64,000 nucleotides of DNA from assembly GCF_032062135.1 (NCBI RefSeq), contig NC_092859.1, forward strand, positions 49,662,710 to 49,726,709. The letters run 5' to 3'. Positions 36,901-49,335 of this stretch are shown here, in pieces. A program made the translations under genes and the position numbers. The notes under the pieces are model-generated. The model saw nothing but the letters and a program-made list of their open reading frames with translations. It was not told where the DNA came from and did no database searches. The DNA comes from Pyxicephalus adspersus. Lineage: Eukaryota; Chordata; Amphibia; Anura; Pyxicephalidae. How positions within the stretch are numbered: the first letter of the stretch is position 1; each line of letters opens with the position of its first letter.

Positions 36901-38011
36901 AAAAAATGTTATATTAATACTATTTATATGTATACAGGGTTTTATATGAGTAAAACACAATATTGTTTTGTATTTATATACCATGCCCAGCTGCACACAA
37001 AATAGACAGGTTTAAAACATTATTAAATAATCCCTAATGAGTAATAGAAATCTCACCGCCAAACCTGAAAATAGAGAGAGCACATATGCTGACCAAACCT
37101 CCTCCTTTTCCCAAATCCAATATGAAGAAAATGTATCTGCAAAAACACAAAAGTTACAATTATACTTGCTCTGTACACATAATTTGCTATTTTAGTGAAA
37201 GGTCTGCTTTAAATGATTTATCTGCTTTGCAGAGATAGTTGGTCCTTAAAAATGAATGTTTTAGTCCCCTTGTGGCTCTTCAAACCTCATCTATCAGGTA
37301 ATTATTAAAATCATTTAGAAAAGTAGGAAATAGTTTAATGATACAAATTAAGCAAATATGTGACCTATATAGTTCTTAATCAGAGACTGGATGCCAATAT
37401 CTTAACGTTATCAGTCACCTACAGTAGGTCATACTAGATTCAACTCATTTACAGTATAACTCTAACCCCCCTCCACTTCTTAAAGTGTATTTTAATGAGT
37501 AAAGTTGAAAATATCATATGCCTGTCATAGCCCATATGCCATATGCACTATTACTAAACTAAATTATACAAAGGTTTAGCTTGGATACTCACAAATCACA
37601 ACAGCACACCATTAAATGGTAATGACAATTGTTTTTTTAATTGCAAGCTCACCTAATATTGTACTAAAGATGTGTTTGTTGTAGTTAGGGCCTCATATAT
37701 GCTTCCAATGAGGTGTTGTGCATGAACTATTTGCTTGCATATCTATGAGAGTGCAAGGGTAGTTTTGGGACCAGTTTACTGCAGAACACCTTGTTATAGT
37801 AAACTAGTTTAAAATAAATACAATTCTCCATTTTAAAGTAAACATTAGTAGTGATAGATAGACATTATTGAGAATATCCTAAATTCTTTTGGTTACCAAC
37901 CCTTTATGCCCATTAAAGTATAAATAGACATAAAAGAGAAAGAAAACAGTTTTTGTTTTTTTGTATTTTTTTGTGGTGGTGGTGGGGGGGGGGGGACGCT
38001 TGTATTGCTGC
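33999..38011. other. AT-rich DNA, no gene seen
   Basis: Nothing recognisable apart from a G homopolymer (12 G at about 37984-37995) preceded by GGT repeats. Confidence 0.5.
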
Positions 38012-38195
38012 TTTACATCATAAATACAAGTAAGTACAAATCTGGTTCTAAAACCCGTTAAATAATATCATGGGATATGGACCTCTTTTTCATAGACAGA
38101 AACCAAATTACTACTTACGTTTCTTTACATCATAAATATAAATAAGTACAAATTTGATCCAAAACCTATTTAATACATCATGGGAAATGGACCTC
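38012..38195. repeat. Tandem duplication at the left arm of fold-back element 1
   Basis: The block tttacatcataaatacaag through atatggacctc (38012-38085) is repeated as tttacatcataaatataaat through aatggacctcc (38124-38195), with about 85 percent identity by eye. The second unit is part of the fold-back arm, so part of the arm has been duplicated outward. Confidence 0.7.
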
Positions 38196-38844
38196 CAGTA
38201 GCTTTTCTATATTGCCTTATATGTGTAGTAAAGGATGTCTTGTTTCCAAATGCGTTTCCCCATTTGGCTTCTTCAGGGGTGTGCAGAAGTTGTTATAACA
38301 ATATAGATAGTTCTGGATTTCTCCCTAAAAGAAGAGCTAGTCTTATGAGGAAGAAAAGACACTTCTCAACGTTGTTTTTTAAAAAGGTAAATTATGAAAG
38401 TATGTTGTATCCTATTTAATAAAAGCTATCAAAGATTTATGATAATTTGAAGTATTATGATAATCTTACCTTATCTGCTGTCCAAAGGAAACATTTTTTT
38501 GCTGGATAATTTATAGTTCCTCAGGAGGCTGTTAGATTCAAATTCCTCTCTTTGGTCATGAAGGCATTTTTAAATTTGTGGAGAATTGCGACCAGAGTTC
38601 TTTTACATAAAAATCCATAACTTTATATTTTGTTTTATGGTGTTCTGCACACCCCTGGAGTGGCAAAACACGTCAAAAACAGACATTCTTTTCTACGTAT
38701 ATAACACAATATAGAAACACTACTGTCTAATCTGGGGGTCCATTTCCAATGATGTATTAAATAGGTTTTGGACCAAACGTGCCTGTTTGTATTTATGATG
38801 TAAGGAAACATTAGTAGTAATTTGGTATCTGTCTATGAAAAAGG
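38083..38844. mobile_element. Fold-back element 1, about 205-bp inverted arms
   Basis: The left arm 38083-38288 starts ctctttttcatagacag and includes aaaacctatttaatacatca. The right arm 38640-38844 is its reverse complement (tgatgtattaaataggtttt, then ctgtctatgaaaaagg). Toward the centre both arms carry the paired motif cttcaggggtgtgcagaa and ttctgcacacccctggag. The inner edge of the left arm has aatgcgtttcc and ggcttcttcaggggtg, similar to the fold-back at 58255. The loop of about 350 bp has no recognisable frame. Confidence 0.75.
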
Positions 38845-38889
38845 TTGTGCACATCAATTTGCATGTGCAGAGGGTAATACGAGTTTGTT

Positions 38890-39245
38890 TTAAAGGTGCC
38901 TCCCTTATTTTAATTTTCTTAAAGCCAAAGTTTCAGTAAAAAAAAAAAAACTAAAAAAAAACACTTACCTCATAGGTGAAAATTCATTGATCCCTCCACG
39001 ATTCTGGTATAGTCGTTCCTGCACCATACAATCTTCCTTCTTCTTTCCAGCACAGCTGGAAATCGAATGCTGAAATCATCTTCTGACTTTTTCCGCCTTC
39101 CTAAAATGTTTTTAAAAAATGGGCATGTTCAGTGAGATCGGCATGCATGCGCAGAAGGAGCAGTCTGCAGCCACCTGATGTACATGTTCCAGGAAAGATA
39201 CCCTTTTACTGAATGTATAAAAAATTGGTCATAGGGCCCCTTTAA
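38890..39245. mobile_element. TTAA-flanked MITE with TTAAAGG ends
   Basis: The left end is ttaaaggtgcctccctt and the right end atagggcccctttaa, giving inverted TTAAAGG.GCC termini with TTAA at both outer edges. An A-run followed by cacttacctcatagg is at 38950-38976. There is no coding sequence. The piggyBac-type target is inferred from TTAA only. Confidence 0.6.
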
Positions 39246-39624
39246 AACAAGCACAATTTTTTTTGTGTGCAAGATATGTTGTGTGAGATATCCCTTATAT
39301 TTATTATTAAGGAATTACCTAACCTCAGTGCAGTCCCGAAGAGCCACATGACAGGCAGCGCTACTATACATTAACCTGTAACTGTAAAAGAATTATTCAT
39401 CAGGAGCACATATAAAATGGTAAAAAGTTATTTATTGGAATCCCCACTAGGTATATATTTTGGTTTTAAAAGTCTTTTCATATGTATTCCAGAATATTGC
39501 ACTATGCTAGAGGGATGCCATATGTGCCACTCTGCTCCACTATATACTGCATTTTACTTTCGTGGTCCTCTGAAAATTGAAAAGTATTCAGGATCATGAA
39601 ATGCCAGTCAATTTTTTATACATG

Positions 39625-39626
<2 letters not shown>

Positions 39627-39680
<54 letters not shown>
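39627..39680. repeat. (TA)n microsatellite
   Basis: A nearly pure TA tract of about 54 bp. Confidence 0.95.
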
Positions 39681-39686
<6 letters not shown>

Positions 39687-41034
39687 GTAGTTGTTAAGGT
39701 ATATACAACATGGTTTCTTAGTATATAATGTTGTTCTGGTTCAAGTGTGTTTAAATGTGTGGGGTTAAATGAATGTGTTATCTACAAAAATCAACAAGAG
39801 AGATCTTTGTGATACTCCACTGATTGGCAAATGTGTACATTTTATGGTAATTGTGCTAATCCTTTATTATGAAACTTAGGGAACAACTCAGTAATTAAAA
39901 AAAGTGTATCAGCAGGTAAGCGTGGGGGCAAGTTTTTTCCCACTTGAGATTTGTGCACCCTAGACACTGCCCTAGTTAAAGCCTGTCTATCATCTGAATG
40001 ATTGTGACAAATGCCATCCACCCACTAACCCCTGCAGCTAAAGAACACTCTCCTGAACAGTCTGCATTTCTGTACAAATGTTATACATTCAGGAAAAATC
40101 CGCTTGGCATGTCTTTACTGTGGACAGAAGTTGTCCACCCACTACAATAACAAAGAACTTCCTTTGCAAAAGAAACTGAACAATTTGTAAAACATTACAT
40201 GGACAGTTTTGCATGTGTCAGCTGATCTTTGGTGCTTTATTCCAGTATTTGAACATATTATACATCTGGGAAATTACCCTAAATCTGGAAATAAAGTGAA
40301 CATAATTTACAGGCACATGCTTTGAAAAAAATGTCATAAATCATACAGCAAAAATAATCACAATTAGTGTTCTATTAACAGGGCTTATTTGAGTACATCT
40401 GAGTACAAGTAAGTATAAAAATATTTGCTCAGAATATTTATAACAGCAAGGGGCATGTTACCTGGTGTTCTTTGACACACAAATCCTATTCACAGTAAAA
40501 ATTAACTTCCATAACATAGATTTTTGTCATCCGCAGCCAGGGTTCTCTTTACTAGGTTTCCAAAGTGAGCATAATAAAGGTACTTGACATAATTAGCCTA
40601 TATAAAAATAGTCAACCGAACAAAAGTAATTAAGCCTTCCCTTAAACCTAAGAGCTTTTTTATGTTATGCAAACAAATAGGATGATTAATAAAATGAAAA
40701 TAATTGCATAGTATACCTTGTAAATTCTCCAGTATGCTAGAATGCATGATCAGCTCCAAGTTTAATATTTTTGGTTATGGTATCTGATGTGGTACAAGCA
40801 ATATATGGTCCACTTTGTGGAGTAAATATTCACAGGTATAAAGCGTACCATCACATTACACATCTACAGCTAGACCTGGTAAAAAGTAATAGAAACTGAA
40901 CTGTCAGTGACTTTTTATGAATATAATATGAGTAAGAAAAGATAATCAGTTGTAGAGAGAAACACTGCTGATAAGTTAAGGTTTGATGATGACAATATGT
41001 AACCAATTATGGTCTTAAAGAAGCGTTATTAAAT

Positions 41035-43955
41035 ACATGGGGGATGCTGATGACATTGTTACACAGTAGGTTAGGTGGAAAAAAGACATAAGTTTATCAA
41101 GTTCAACCACTAGGGAAATAAACATATCCCAGATATAAAACCCTATAAGACATAGTTGGTCCAGAGGAAGGCAAAAAAGCCCTGGTACAATTTGCTTCAA
41201 CAGGGGAAAAAAATCCTTCCTGATTCCACGAGGCAATCCAATGTTCCCTGGATCAACAGTCTCTTATCTTTACTTTAAATTCTTACTACTCAGTTATGGT
41301 CTGTGCTTCTAAAAAAACATCCAGCTTTTTCTAAAAGCAATCTATAGTTGTTGTTGAAACTACTTCCTGAGGGAGCCGATTCCACATTTTCACAGACCTT
41401 ACAGTGAAGAATCCCTTCTTTATCCGGAGCTTAAACTTCTTTTCCTCCAGACACAAAGAGTGCCCTCCTGTTCTTTGTAATGAAAGTGAATAAAAATAAA
41501 ATTAAATAAAGTGAATTAATAGGAAGAGAGTTCTGTATATGGACCATTTCTATATTTATACAGGGTGATCATATCCCCCCTTAAACGTCTCTTCTCAAGG
41601 GAGAATAGATTCATTTCAGCGAATCTCTCCTCATAGCTAAGCTCCTCAATTCCTTTTATTAGTGTAGTTGCCCTTCTCTGCACTCTTACTGATTCCGCAA
41701 TTCCGCCTTTTTGTGAACTGGTGCCCAAAACGGGACTGCATATTCCAGATGTGGTCTGACCAATGCATTGTACAGGGGCAGGATTATGTCTCCATCTCTG
41801 CAGTCTATTCCTCTTTAAATACAAGAAAGTATTTTACTAGCTTTAGATATTGCAGCTTGGCATTGCATGCTGTTATTAAGTCTATGATCTACCAGAACCC
41901 CCAGATCCTTTTCTATTTCTGACTCAACCCAATTGTATTCCCCCTAGACAGTATGAAGCATGCATGTTGTTAGCTCCAAAGTGCATAATTTTACATTTAT
42001 CTATATTAAATGTAATTTGCCACTTGGCTATCCAATCAAACGGTACATTTGTAGATTAAAGACATCTTATATGGACTTAATTCAAATTCATAGTTTGGTG
42101 TCATCTGCAAACACAGAAATGGTACTTTTAATCCCAAACTCTATCATTTATGAAGATGTTAAACACTAAAGGTCCCAACACTGAACCCTGGGGTACACCA
42201 CTAATAACCTTAGGCCATTCAGAGTATGAATCATTAATTACAACTCTCTGGATGCTGTCTTTAAGCCAGTTCTCTATCCATTTACAGGTTGACTTTTCGA
42301 AACCCATTGACCCTAACTTGCATTTTAACCATCTGTAGAGTACAGTGTCAAATGCTTTAGCAAAGTCCAAGTACACTATATCAACTGCTATTCCACTGTC
42401 TACCTGTTTACTTACTTCCTCATAAAAGGAAAGTAAATTTGTTTGACAACTTTGGTTTTTTTAGGAGCCATGCTGACTATCACTTATAATATTATTTTCT
42501 AGCAGAAACTCCTCTATGTGGTTCTTTATCACTCTCTAGGACCTTTCCAACTATGTACGTTAAACTAATCGGTCTGTAGTTACCTGGTAATGACTTTGCT
42601 CCCTTTTTGAAGATTAGAACCACATTGGCCTTACACCAATCCATCGGTACCATGCCAGTGACTAAAGAGTCTCTAAAAATTAGAAATATTGGTTTTGAAA
42701 TAACCAAGCTTAGCTTGAGGACACGTGGATGTAATCCATCAGGTTCTGGTGCTTTGTCAACCTTAATTGTTGCTGTTTCTCAATCATATCAATTTTGAGC
42801 CATTGTGACTCATTTAAGGCAGTGACATTGCTATTTTGAATTTGGACTTGAGCTCTGCTATTTTCCTTGGTGTACACAGTGCTAAAAAAAGTGTTTAGTA
42901 AATCTGCCTTCTCTTTATCCCCAGTTACCAACCCAGCGACATCCTTTAAGGGGCATACATGCTCAGATCTGATCTTTTTGCTATTATAATATCAAAATTA
43001 AATTGGGGGGTTTGCCTTACTTTCCTTTGCAATCTCTTTCATTTTGAAGTTTTTACATTTTATCTCTTTTTTACATCTTTTTTTAAATTCTTTATGGGTT
43101 TCAAATGATGAAGGTGATCCTTCATTTTTATATTTTTGGCATGCCCTTTTTTGTTCCTTATGGCTTTTTTAACATCGGCTGTGGGCAACATAGGTTTTAA
43201 TTTTAGCCTCCTAAACTTATTACCTATTGAAATATACTTTTCAGTTTGCTTTTGTAGAACAGACTTAAAAGATTCACATTTCTGTTCTGTTCTGTGTTCT
43301 TTGCAGGAAAATATTTTCTCCCTGTCCAAGTCACAGAGAGTCGCCCCTAATAATAATAAATTTGCTCTCCTAAAATTAATGTTTTTATCTTTCCTGTTTT
43401 TTCTTCCTGTTTACAACTTACATTAAATGAAATCATATTGTGGTCACTGCTACCCAGATTCTCTTTTATTTGCACAGTTGTTATAAGCTCTGCATTGTTA
43501 GAAATAACTAGGTCCAGCAGAGTATCATATCTAGTCGGGGCATCTATAAACTGTACCATAAAATTATCTTGTATTAAATTCACAAATTCCCTCCCCTTTG
43601 CTGTTCCTGTAGTGTTATTACTCCAGTCAATGTCAGGGTAGTTGAAATCTCCCATGATTAAAACACTTCCATGTTTTGCTGCTTTTTCTATCTGTGCTAG
43701 TAGTTGATTCTCTATTTCTTCCTTAGCACTGGGGAGCCTATAGCAGACTCCAATAATTAATTGTGTGTTATTCAACCCCACATTCAACTCCACCCATAAT
43801 GCCTCAAACTTACCGCTTGTTCCATCCGCAATTTCTTCTTTCCCATTCACTTTCAGATCACTTCTCACATACAGACAGACACCACCACCATTTCGTTTTA
43901 CTCTGTCTTTATAAAAGAGAGTATAACCAGAAAGATTGACAGCCCAGCTGACAAG
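41035..43955 (-). mobile_element. 5'-truncated CR1-like LINE
   Basis: On the minus strand this holds endonuclease, linker, reverse transcriptase, the conserved C-terminal domain and a 3' UTR, in that order, covering about 2.9 kb. The 5' edge falls inside the endonuclease (VKRNGGGVCLYVRSDLK is the first recognisable block), so gag-like ORF1 and the start of ORF2 are absent, as usual for incomplete reverse transcription. The 3' UTR contains ccctagtggttgaacttgat and ccacctaacctactgtgtaa, typical of vertebrate CR1/L2-type tails. No clear target duplication was identified. Confidence 0.9.
41270..43930 (-). pseudogene. CR1-like ORF2 (endonuclease and RT), broken
   Basis: The endonuclease part (43930-43347) shows IGVCYRLPS, LIMGDFNYPDIDW, PTRYDTLLDLVISN and the catalytic SDHNM. 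The linker lies at 43330-42710. The RT part (about 42707-42080) shows [38 protein letters not shown] (motif A Asp), [19 protein letters not shown] and, after a frame break, VFADDTKL (motif C). The C-terminal region (41824-41516) shows [12 protein letters not shown] and [21 protein letters not shown]. It then continues into the WNRLP.EVV block at about 41360-41400. Several stops and frameshifts separate these blocks, so the protein is dead, but every catalytic motif checked is still legible. Confidence 0.9.
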
Positions 43956-44807
43956 CTAGAACTATGGAAGGTAAACAATCAGTAAAGGCTCCCAGTAGAA
44001 CTGTTGATGTACTCCATTTGGATAATCACCACACTGCTAAAACCAACTTGAATTTTTTTATTCTATGGTGAGATAGATTGGTTTTTTTTATGGTTTGAAG
44101 TGAAGAAAGAGTCAGTTTCTGGTGAGAAACATACAAAAATGTTGGGAGATCTGCAAGCAACACAGGGGAGCCTCTTGGATGTTATGTCAATGTGAAAACC
44201 TATTTAAAAATACATAAAAACAGATCAGGAATCTTGGTTTAAAACTTGGCACACAGATCTCTGTATCCCTGTATCTGGACTCTATTTATAAAACAGAGAA
44301 TCTGGCATGTTCTGGTAGGAATCAAGTACTGCATTTAAAACACATGCACCTGAAAGACTCCAATCGGGAAATGTTTGAAGGAATGTCAGATTCCTTGTTT
44401 AATAAACAGAGCCCCTTAGGTTCATTATGGGCATTGAAGGAAATCTGGAAATGTACTGAATATTTATTTATAGATATTAACAAAGATGTTCAAGAATATT
44501 TACATGGAAGTTCAAAGGCTAGTGCTAAAACATTTAAAAAAAATTGCACACAAAAATGTTTTCTAAAACTTCATAGTAAGACCTAACATGTTTAAAATTG
44601 TAGTAGTTTAGTACAGTTAATCTCCTCATATAATGTTTCAACAGTTTTAAGGCCTTCTGTTTAGATGTGTCTACAAGCTAAGGCACAAAGTTAGAACCAA
44701 GACTTTGGAGACTAGTGAATGGATATGTAGTATAAAAAAGAAATATAAATGGACAAAATATTTGTTTTAGTTTCATATTGTAAATGCTATCAGTCTTTCC
44801 AAGGTAA

Positions 44808-44870
<63 letters not shown>

Positions 44871-47800
44871 AAAGCACGTGTAGGTTTGTGTGTGTATGCA
44901 TATACACTTTTTTGTTATTTATATATTTATTATAAAACCTTGCTGCAAATTCTAAGTAGGAAACATGAACTATTTATTTTTAGTGTTTTTTTATAGTAGT
45001 AATGTGAGCGCAAAATGTTTCCATTGTTGGTTGTGAAAGGAAAAGCCAATCTGAGTTTCAATTTAGTTGGCTTTCTTCCATCTACAGCATTTTTTGCCTC
45101 TTGCTGCAACTTTCGTTTATAAAATGAAATCCAAACCAAATTATGAAAATACACAACGTGCTTTAAAAAATTGTATAAACTGAGAAAATACTAAAATAGC
45201 TTACTTGCCGCTGGAATGACAAAGAAGTATTATTCAACACAACAAATTCAGTTCAACAATACAAGATTTAAGGTTGTAATGAACATTCACCTTGCTCATA
45301 TTTGTACCTTCCTGGGCATAACAGAAGATGCTTTGTTGATGCATTTGTCTTTTCAGTTTTGACCCCTTTGTCCACACAAAAGGCCAGTTATCTCATTAAC
45401 CAATCTTTGTATTTTTATCAAGATCTAATTCTGAAGTGGGAGGACTATGCATTACACTCATTGTAATTGTTTGACAACCCGTTATTAAAGAAATTATACT
45501 GTGTCTGATAAGAAATTTGTCTCAAAACTTGTTGTGTAGTTTTAACTGCTCATGATGCAATGGTTGTTCCAGCCAAAAGGTACAGCCCAGGGGAAGGTAT
45601 CTAAGGTATCTATGGTCCTTTAGAATTTTCTAAACCAAATTAAAATTATCTCTATCTGAACACAGGTGGGTCAACAAGTGGCAAAAAAAAACATTTGATT
45701 GATTTGCCAGTCCTTAAGCATTATTTGTCATTCCAATTTTTCCCCCTTTGGGCATTTAGGGTCAGGTTCTGGTGCAATATCCAGGGGACATCAACCCATA
45801 TAAATATCCAAGGGCACATGGATGCTTTTGTTCATGAAAAATATATAAACACAATGTCAATGGAAGAGTCCTGTCCCTTTGCCAGGTTTTTTTTTAATAG
45901 ATTTATTATTTTTTCCAAGCCAATTAACACCCCACATTTAGCTTCATATGTGTTAATCTAAAGAATCACTGGACATGTCAGACATTTATGGGAAACATCT
46001 TCGTAACATTAGAATAATCTTATTTTAATTAATTTTTTTTAGCTATGCTCCTAATTTATATATAAAATTCATCAATATATTTGACCAGTTGACCATATGG
46101 CAGTTCTTTCTTCTCTAATCTAAAAAAGATTTAGTACCATAATTAACTAATATGCATATGGGCATCATAGAAAATTTCTTTATCATCCTTTTAGCATAAC
46201 AAAGTGCAGAAGATGCACTTGAGTTGGGTTATGAAACTGCAGCTTTCTTCAGAAATCCCTAAAGAAACAGGTAGTTTTGCAATCTTATGTTGCAGAAGAT
46301 CAAATATATTTGCACAAGAAGCAAATTATATGCTTCACCTGTATTTATTGTAAATTTCTAGTAATTTGCAAAGTTTACCTTACTTCTTGTAACATTTTGT
46401 GTAACATGCCATGTTACCAGGTCTTTAAAAATGAAGCAACTATCAACTACTAAAGCAAATGTTCCTTTTTCACAATTGGAAAATCATCCTGAGAAATGTT
46501 GTACAGCTATTGCTGAAGTGAATCTACGTAAAAAGGAAAAGGCTGAGGGTAATAGGCAGTGCTAAAATGTAAAAAAGTTAAAAAAAAATAAAGTTTAGTT
46601 AAGTTGAGTTAAAGTAAAGATGATAGAACATGATTTAGCAACATAATTGAATTCTAGTTAGGTAGTGTCAATCCAATGCCAAAGAATCTCAAGTTTGTGG
46701 TAGAGAAGGTCTAACATTTATTGGCACTTTTACTTTTATGGTGGAACATTCTAAACTAATTTCTGACACAAATACCTAAAGTGTGTTCAGTCAACCCTGT
46801 ACTACTAGCCAGCCTAGATGTACAAAGTAGCAGCATTCTGATGTTACTGGGAGGTAACAATGGTCTGTTGATAAGTCAAGTGGCAGCTAATTAGACCAAG
46901 TGTTTTTAAAAAGCAGGGTCCATGTTACCTGAATTGTTGCGGATCATCACCTGCGGCACTCTCCCTGTCACATGCTAAATGGGAAACACTTGTTCAGATG
47001 CTTGGAAGCTCACAGAAGCGTATCCGATGCACTGGTCTCACTAAAGCACATGTCAATCAAATGAAGAGGAAAGCAGCTGTATACATCTCTGACCACCTAC
47101 TACTGAAATCACTTTTTTCTTCCCTGAAGGAACTCCAAGATAAAAATCAAGGAAATGTAATACAGAGGACCTAAAAGATAAACAGATGTGTATTTTACAC
47201 TGAAAGATAACCCAGGTACCTTTGCACCTGCTTCAGGCACCAGTGTCAGGACTAGATGTGTTCATATTATAAAGAAAAGCTTTTATGGCATTTAGCAGAG
47301 CAGGCTTTAATTATGCTTCTTTTAGCTGAGATGTCAGGATAGTAAATGGGGAAAGGAACCAACTTGACCTCAGTTCCTTTATATTACCTTGACCCAACCT
47401 GAACTCCGAAATCTAAAAAGAGGAAAAAACACAAAACAGGATGCCCCCAAATCACATTAAATGCAATTTCTTTACCTTGTAAACATGCCACAATTGAACC
47501 TTATTTATTATGGCCTAGGGCATTTTATCGGAGACAAAAAAAAAATTGCATGCTGTGCGTAAAATGTATCTTCAAATGGTTCTACAAATATTCACTTTAA
47601 GAATTAAAAGCTATAAATCACACCTTCAAATACAATGATTGAACTCCCAAATCCATAATAGCAAAGCGTAATATAACCTTATCAATAAATGAATCATTTT
47701 ATGTACATTTGTTTGCTTTTGCTTGGCTACTGATTGGTGTATAGTATGTGTAAGTAAAGTCAATAGATTATAGGTTTACACTGGGCAGTAGTTAATGGCG

Positions 47801-48767
47801 TCATAAAGTATCCTACCAATCTCTGCATAGTTTGCCAAACATTTGTCTGAAAAGGTAAAATTATCTATATATCTGTAGAAATCAATACGATCTGTCCAAA
47901 AAAATGTATCTCTGCGCTATCACAAAAAAAAGATTTCAATGGCTTAGGTCATTTCAGGAAATTTTTACAAAATATTTCTATTCTACATTTTTTAAAATGG
48001 ATTAGCTATGGATACTCAGCTAAACAGTTAATAGTCAAAGTACCAAACAAAGGAATATACATGAAAGTGTGTTCACCTTTGTGATTATGTTGACTGCTTT
48101 AGCTGTCTATTCCATCTACAGTAACTCCACTTCTGTAAATCCTTTGAACATGAGATTTATAAGGGTAACCTTAATCAGAATGAATGTTTCCCCATAAATA
48201 GTGTGTTCCCATGATGTGTATGCAGACAGGCTTTTTCATAATAAATCTTTAGCAGAGCTGCAGGAGAGGCAGCTATAGACCTGATCAACAATGGTGTCTC
48301 AGTCCAAATGGCTTTTGAGTTTAATGGGTAGACTGAACATGGATATTACACTTCTGACCCTGTATTCGCTTTTATGTTTCATGCCTCCTATTACTAACAA
48401 AGGAGGAAAACGTGTACTCTGCTCTATTTTATATGGAAAATCACAACATGGCATCATGAAAGAAAGTCTTGTTTATTGTAGGCTTAATAAGTACAGAAAA
48501 CATATATCCTAACAATAAGGCTATCGACTAAGGTGCTTTGCACATATATGAACATGTATAAAGCTAATGCTAATGTAATAGCCACAATGTGATTACATTT
48601 TTTTTTTTTTTTTGCAAAATGTGAAAGATGAGACTATTTTGTTTAAAAAGAAAGCAAATATGCCAAGCCAAATCTGTCAAGCAAATCACTGAACAATGAC
48701 TCCCAATTATGACACCCAAAAAAGGGGACATTTTTTACATCTTACAGATAATCAGTTCACAGTAAAC
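43956..48767. other. AT-rich DNA, no gene seen
   Basis: Apart from the TA tract at 44812 nothing can be named. An 80-codon + frame at 44344-44586 has no motif. Confidence 0.5.
44812..44863. repeat. (TA)n microsatellite
   Basis: An uninterrupted TA tract of about 50 bp. Confidence 0.95.
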
Positions 48768-49080
48768 CAGGGGTGTCCAAACTTTGTTTTGCATAGAGGG
48801 CCTGAGGAGGTGAAAATGTGTGGGGGCCGACCATTCAGTACGTACTCAGGGTTATTGTGGGCGTGGTCTGCGAGTGTCCCGCACAGCACACGCCCCATCA
48901 GGGTGACGTAAGGGATTCCCTGTGCACGGAGTCCAGTGTCAGGGCTTGGAATCAGAGTGGCCGGGGTTTGTGCAGGTCCCCCACTTTATTGACATAGGGG
49001 ACATTTCCTGTGCACACATGGGGACTCCCCTCCTGCTAATTATGCCCGCTGAGTAGCGGGCCGATAATTGCAAGGCAGTT
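48768..49080. repeat. hAT-like repeat fragment
   Basis: It begins caggggtgtccaaactttgt, the style of terminus used by hAT repeats and related to the 26150 element. A GC-rich body follows (tgtgggggccgaccattcag). No opposite end is evident. Confidence 0.4.
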
Positions 49081-49149
49081 TAACAACTCTAATGAAATAT
49101 AAAATAGCTTTTTTGTACGCTTGTTTTTTATACTATGGTCAACAGTGCT

Positions 49150-49335
49150 GTGTTGTACACGTGTGTGTACATCTGTGTGACTTGGGGGTAAAAAAAACAA
49201 GCTGAAAGCGGTAACCCCAAGTCACATTTGTGGTAGTTGAAAAAAGTAAAAAACAAACACTTACCTGGTCCCATCGGCGCCCTCCAGGCTCCTGCCATCC
49301 TCTGGTCGTGTCCTCTTTTTCGATCTTATCAGGTC
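49150..49335. mobile_element. TTAA-type MITE fragment abutting copy C
   Basis: Read on the minus strand it has gacttggggttaccgctttc and the A-run/GTAAGTG junction common to this repeat group. The inverted pieces gtgacttgggggt and accccaagtcac face each other at 49177-49225. It lies exactly where the gene of copy C stops matching its relatives (about 49335), so it appears to have replaced the 3' half of that gene. Confidence 0.5.

Larger units (their letters stand above)
38845..41034. other. AT-rich DNA with one MITE and a TA tract
   Basis: Outside the TTAA MITE at 38890 and the TA tract at 39627 I see no gene. Confidence 0.5.

Noticed and set aside
31743..44863. TA tracts considered as CRISPR-like or tandem arrays
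   Set aside because: They are simple dinucleotide microsatellites without spacers.
49131..49147. ctatggtcaacagtg as the lost end of copy C
   Set aside because: The match to the CACTGGTCAACA end is too short to accept, with the first bases changed and a MITE fragment in between; mentioned only as a possibility.
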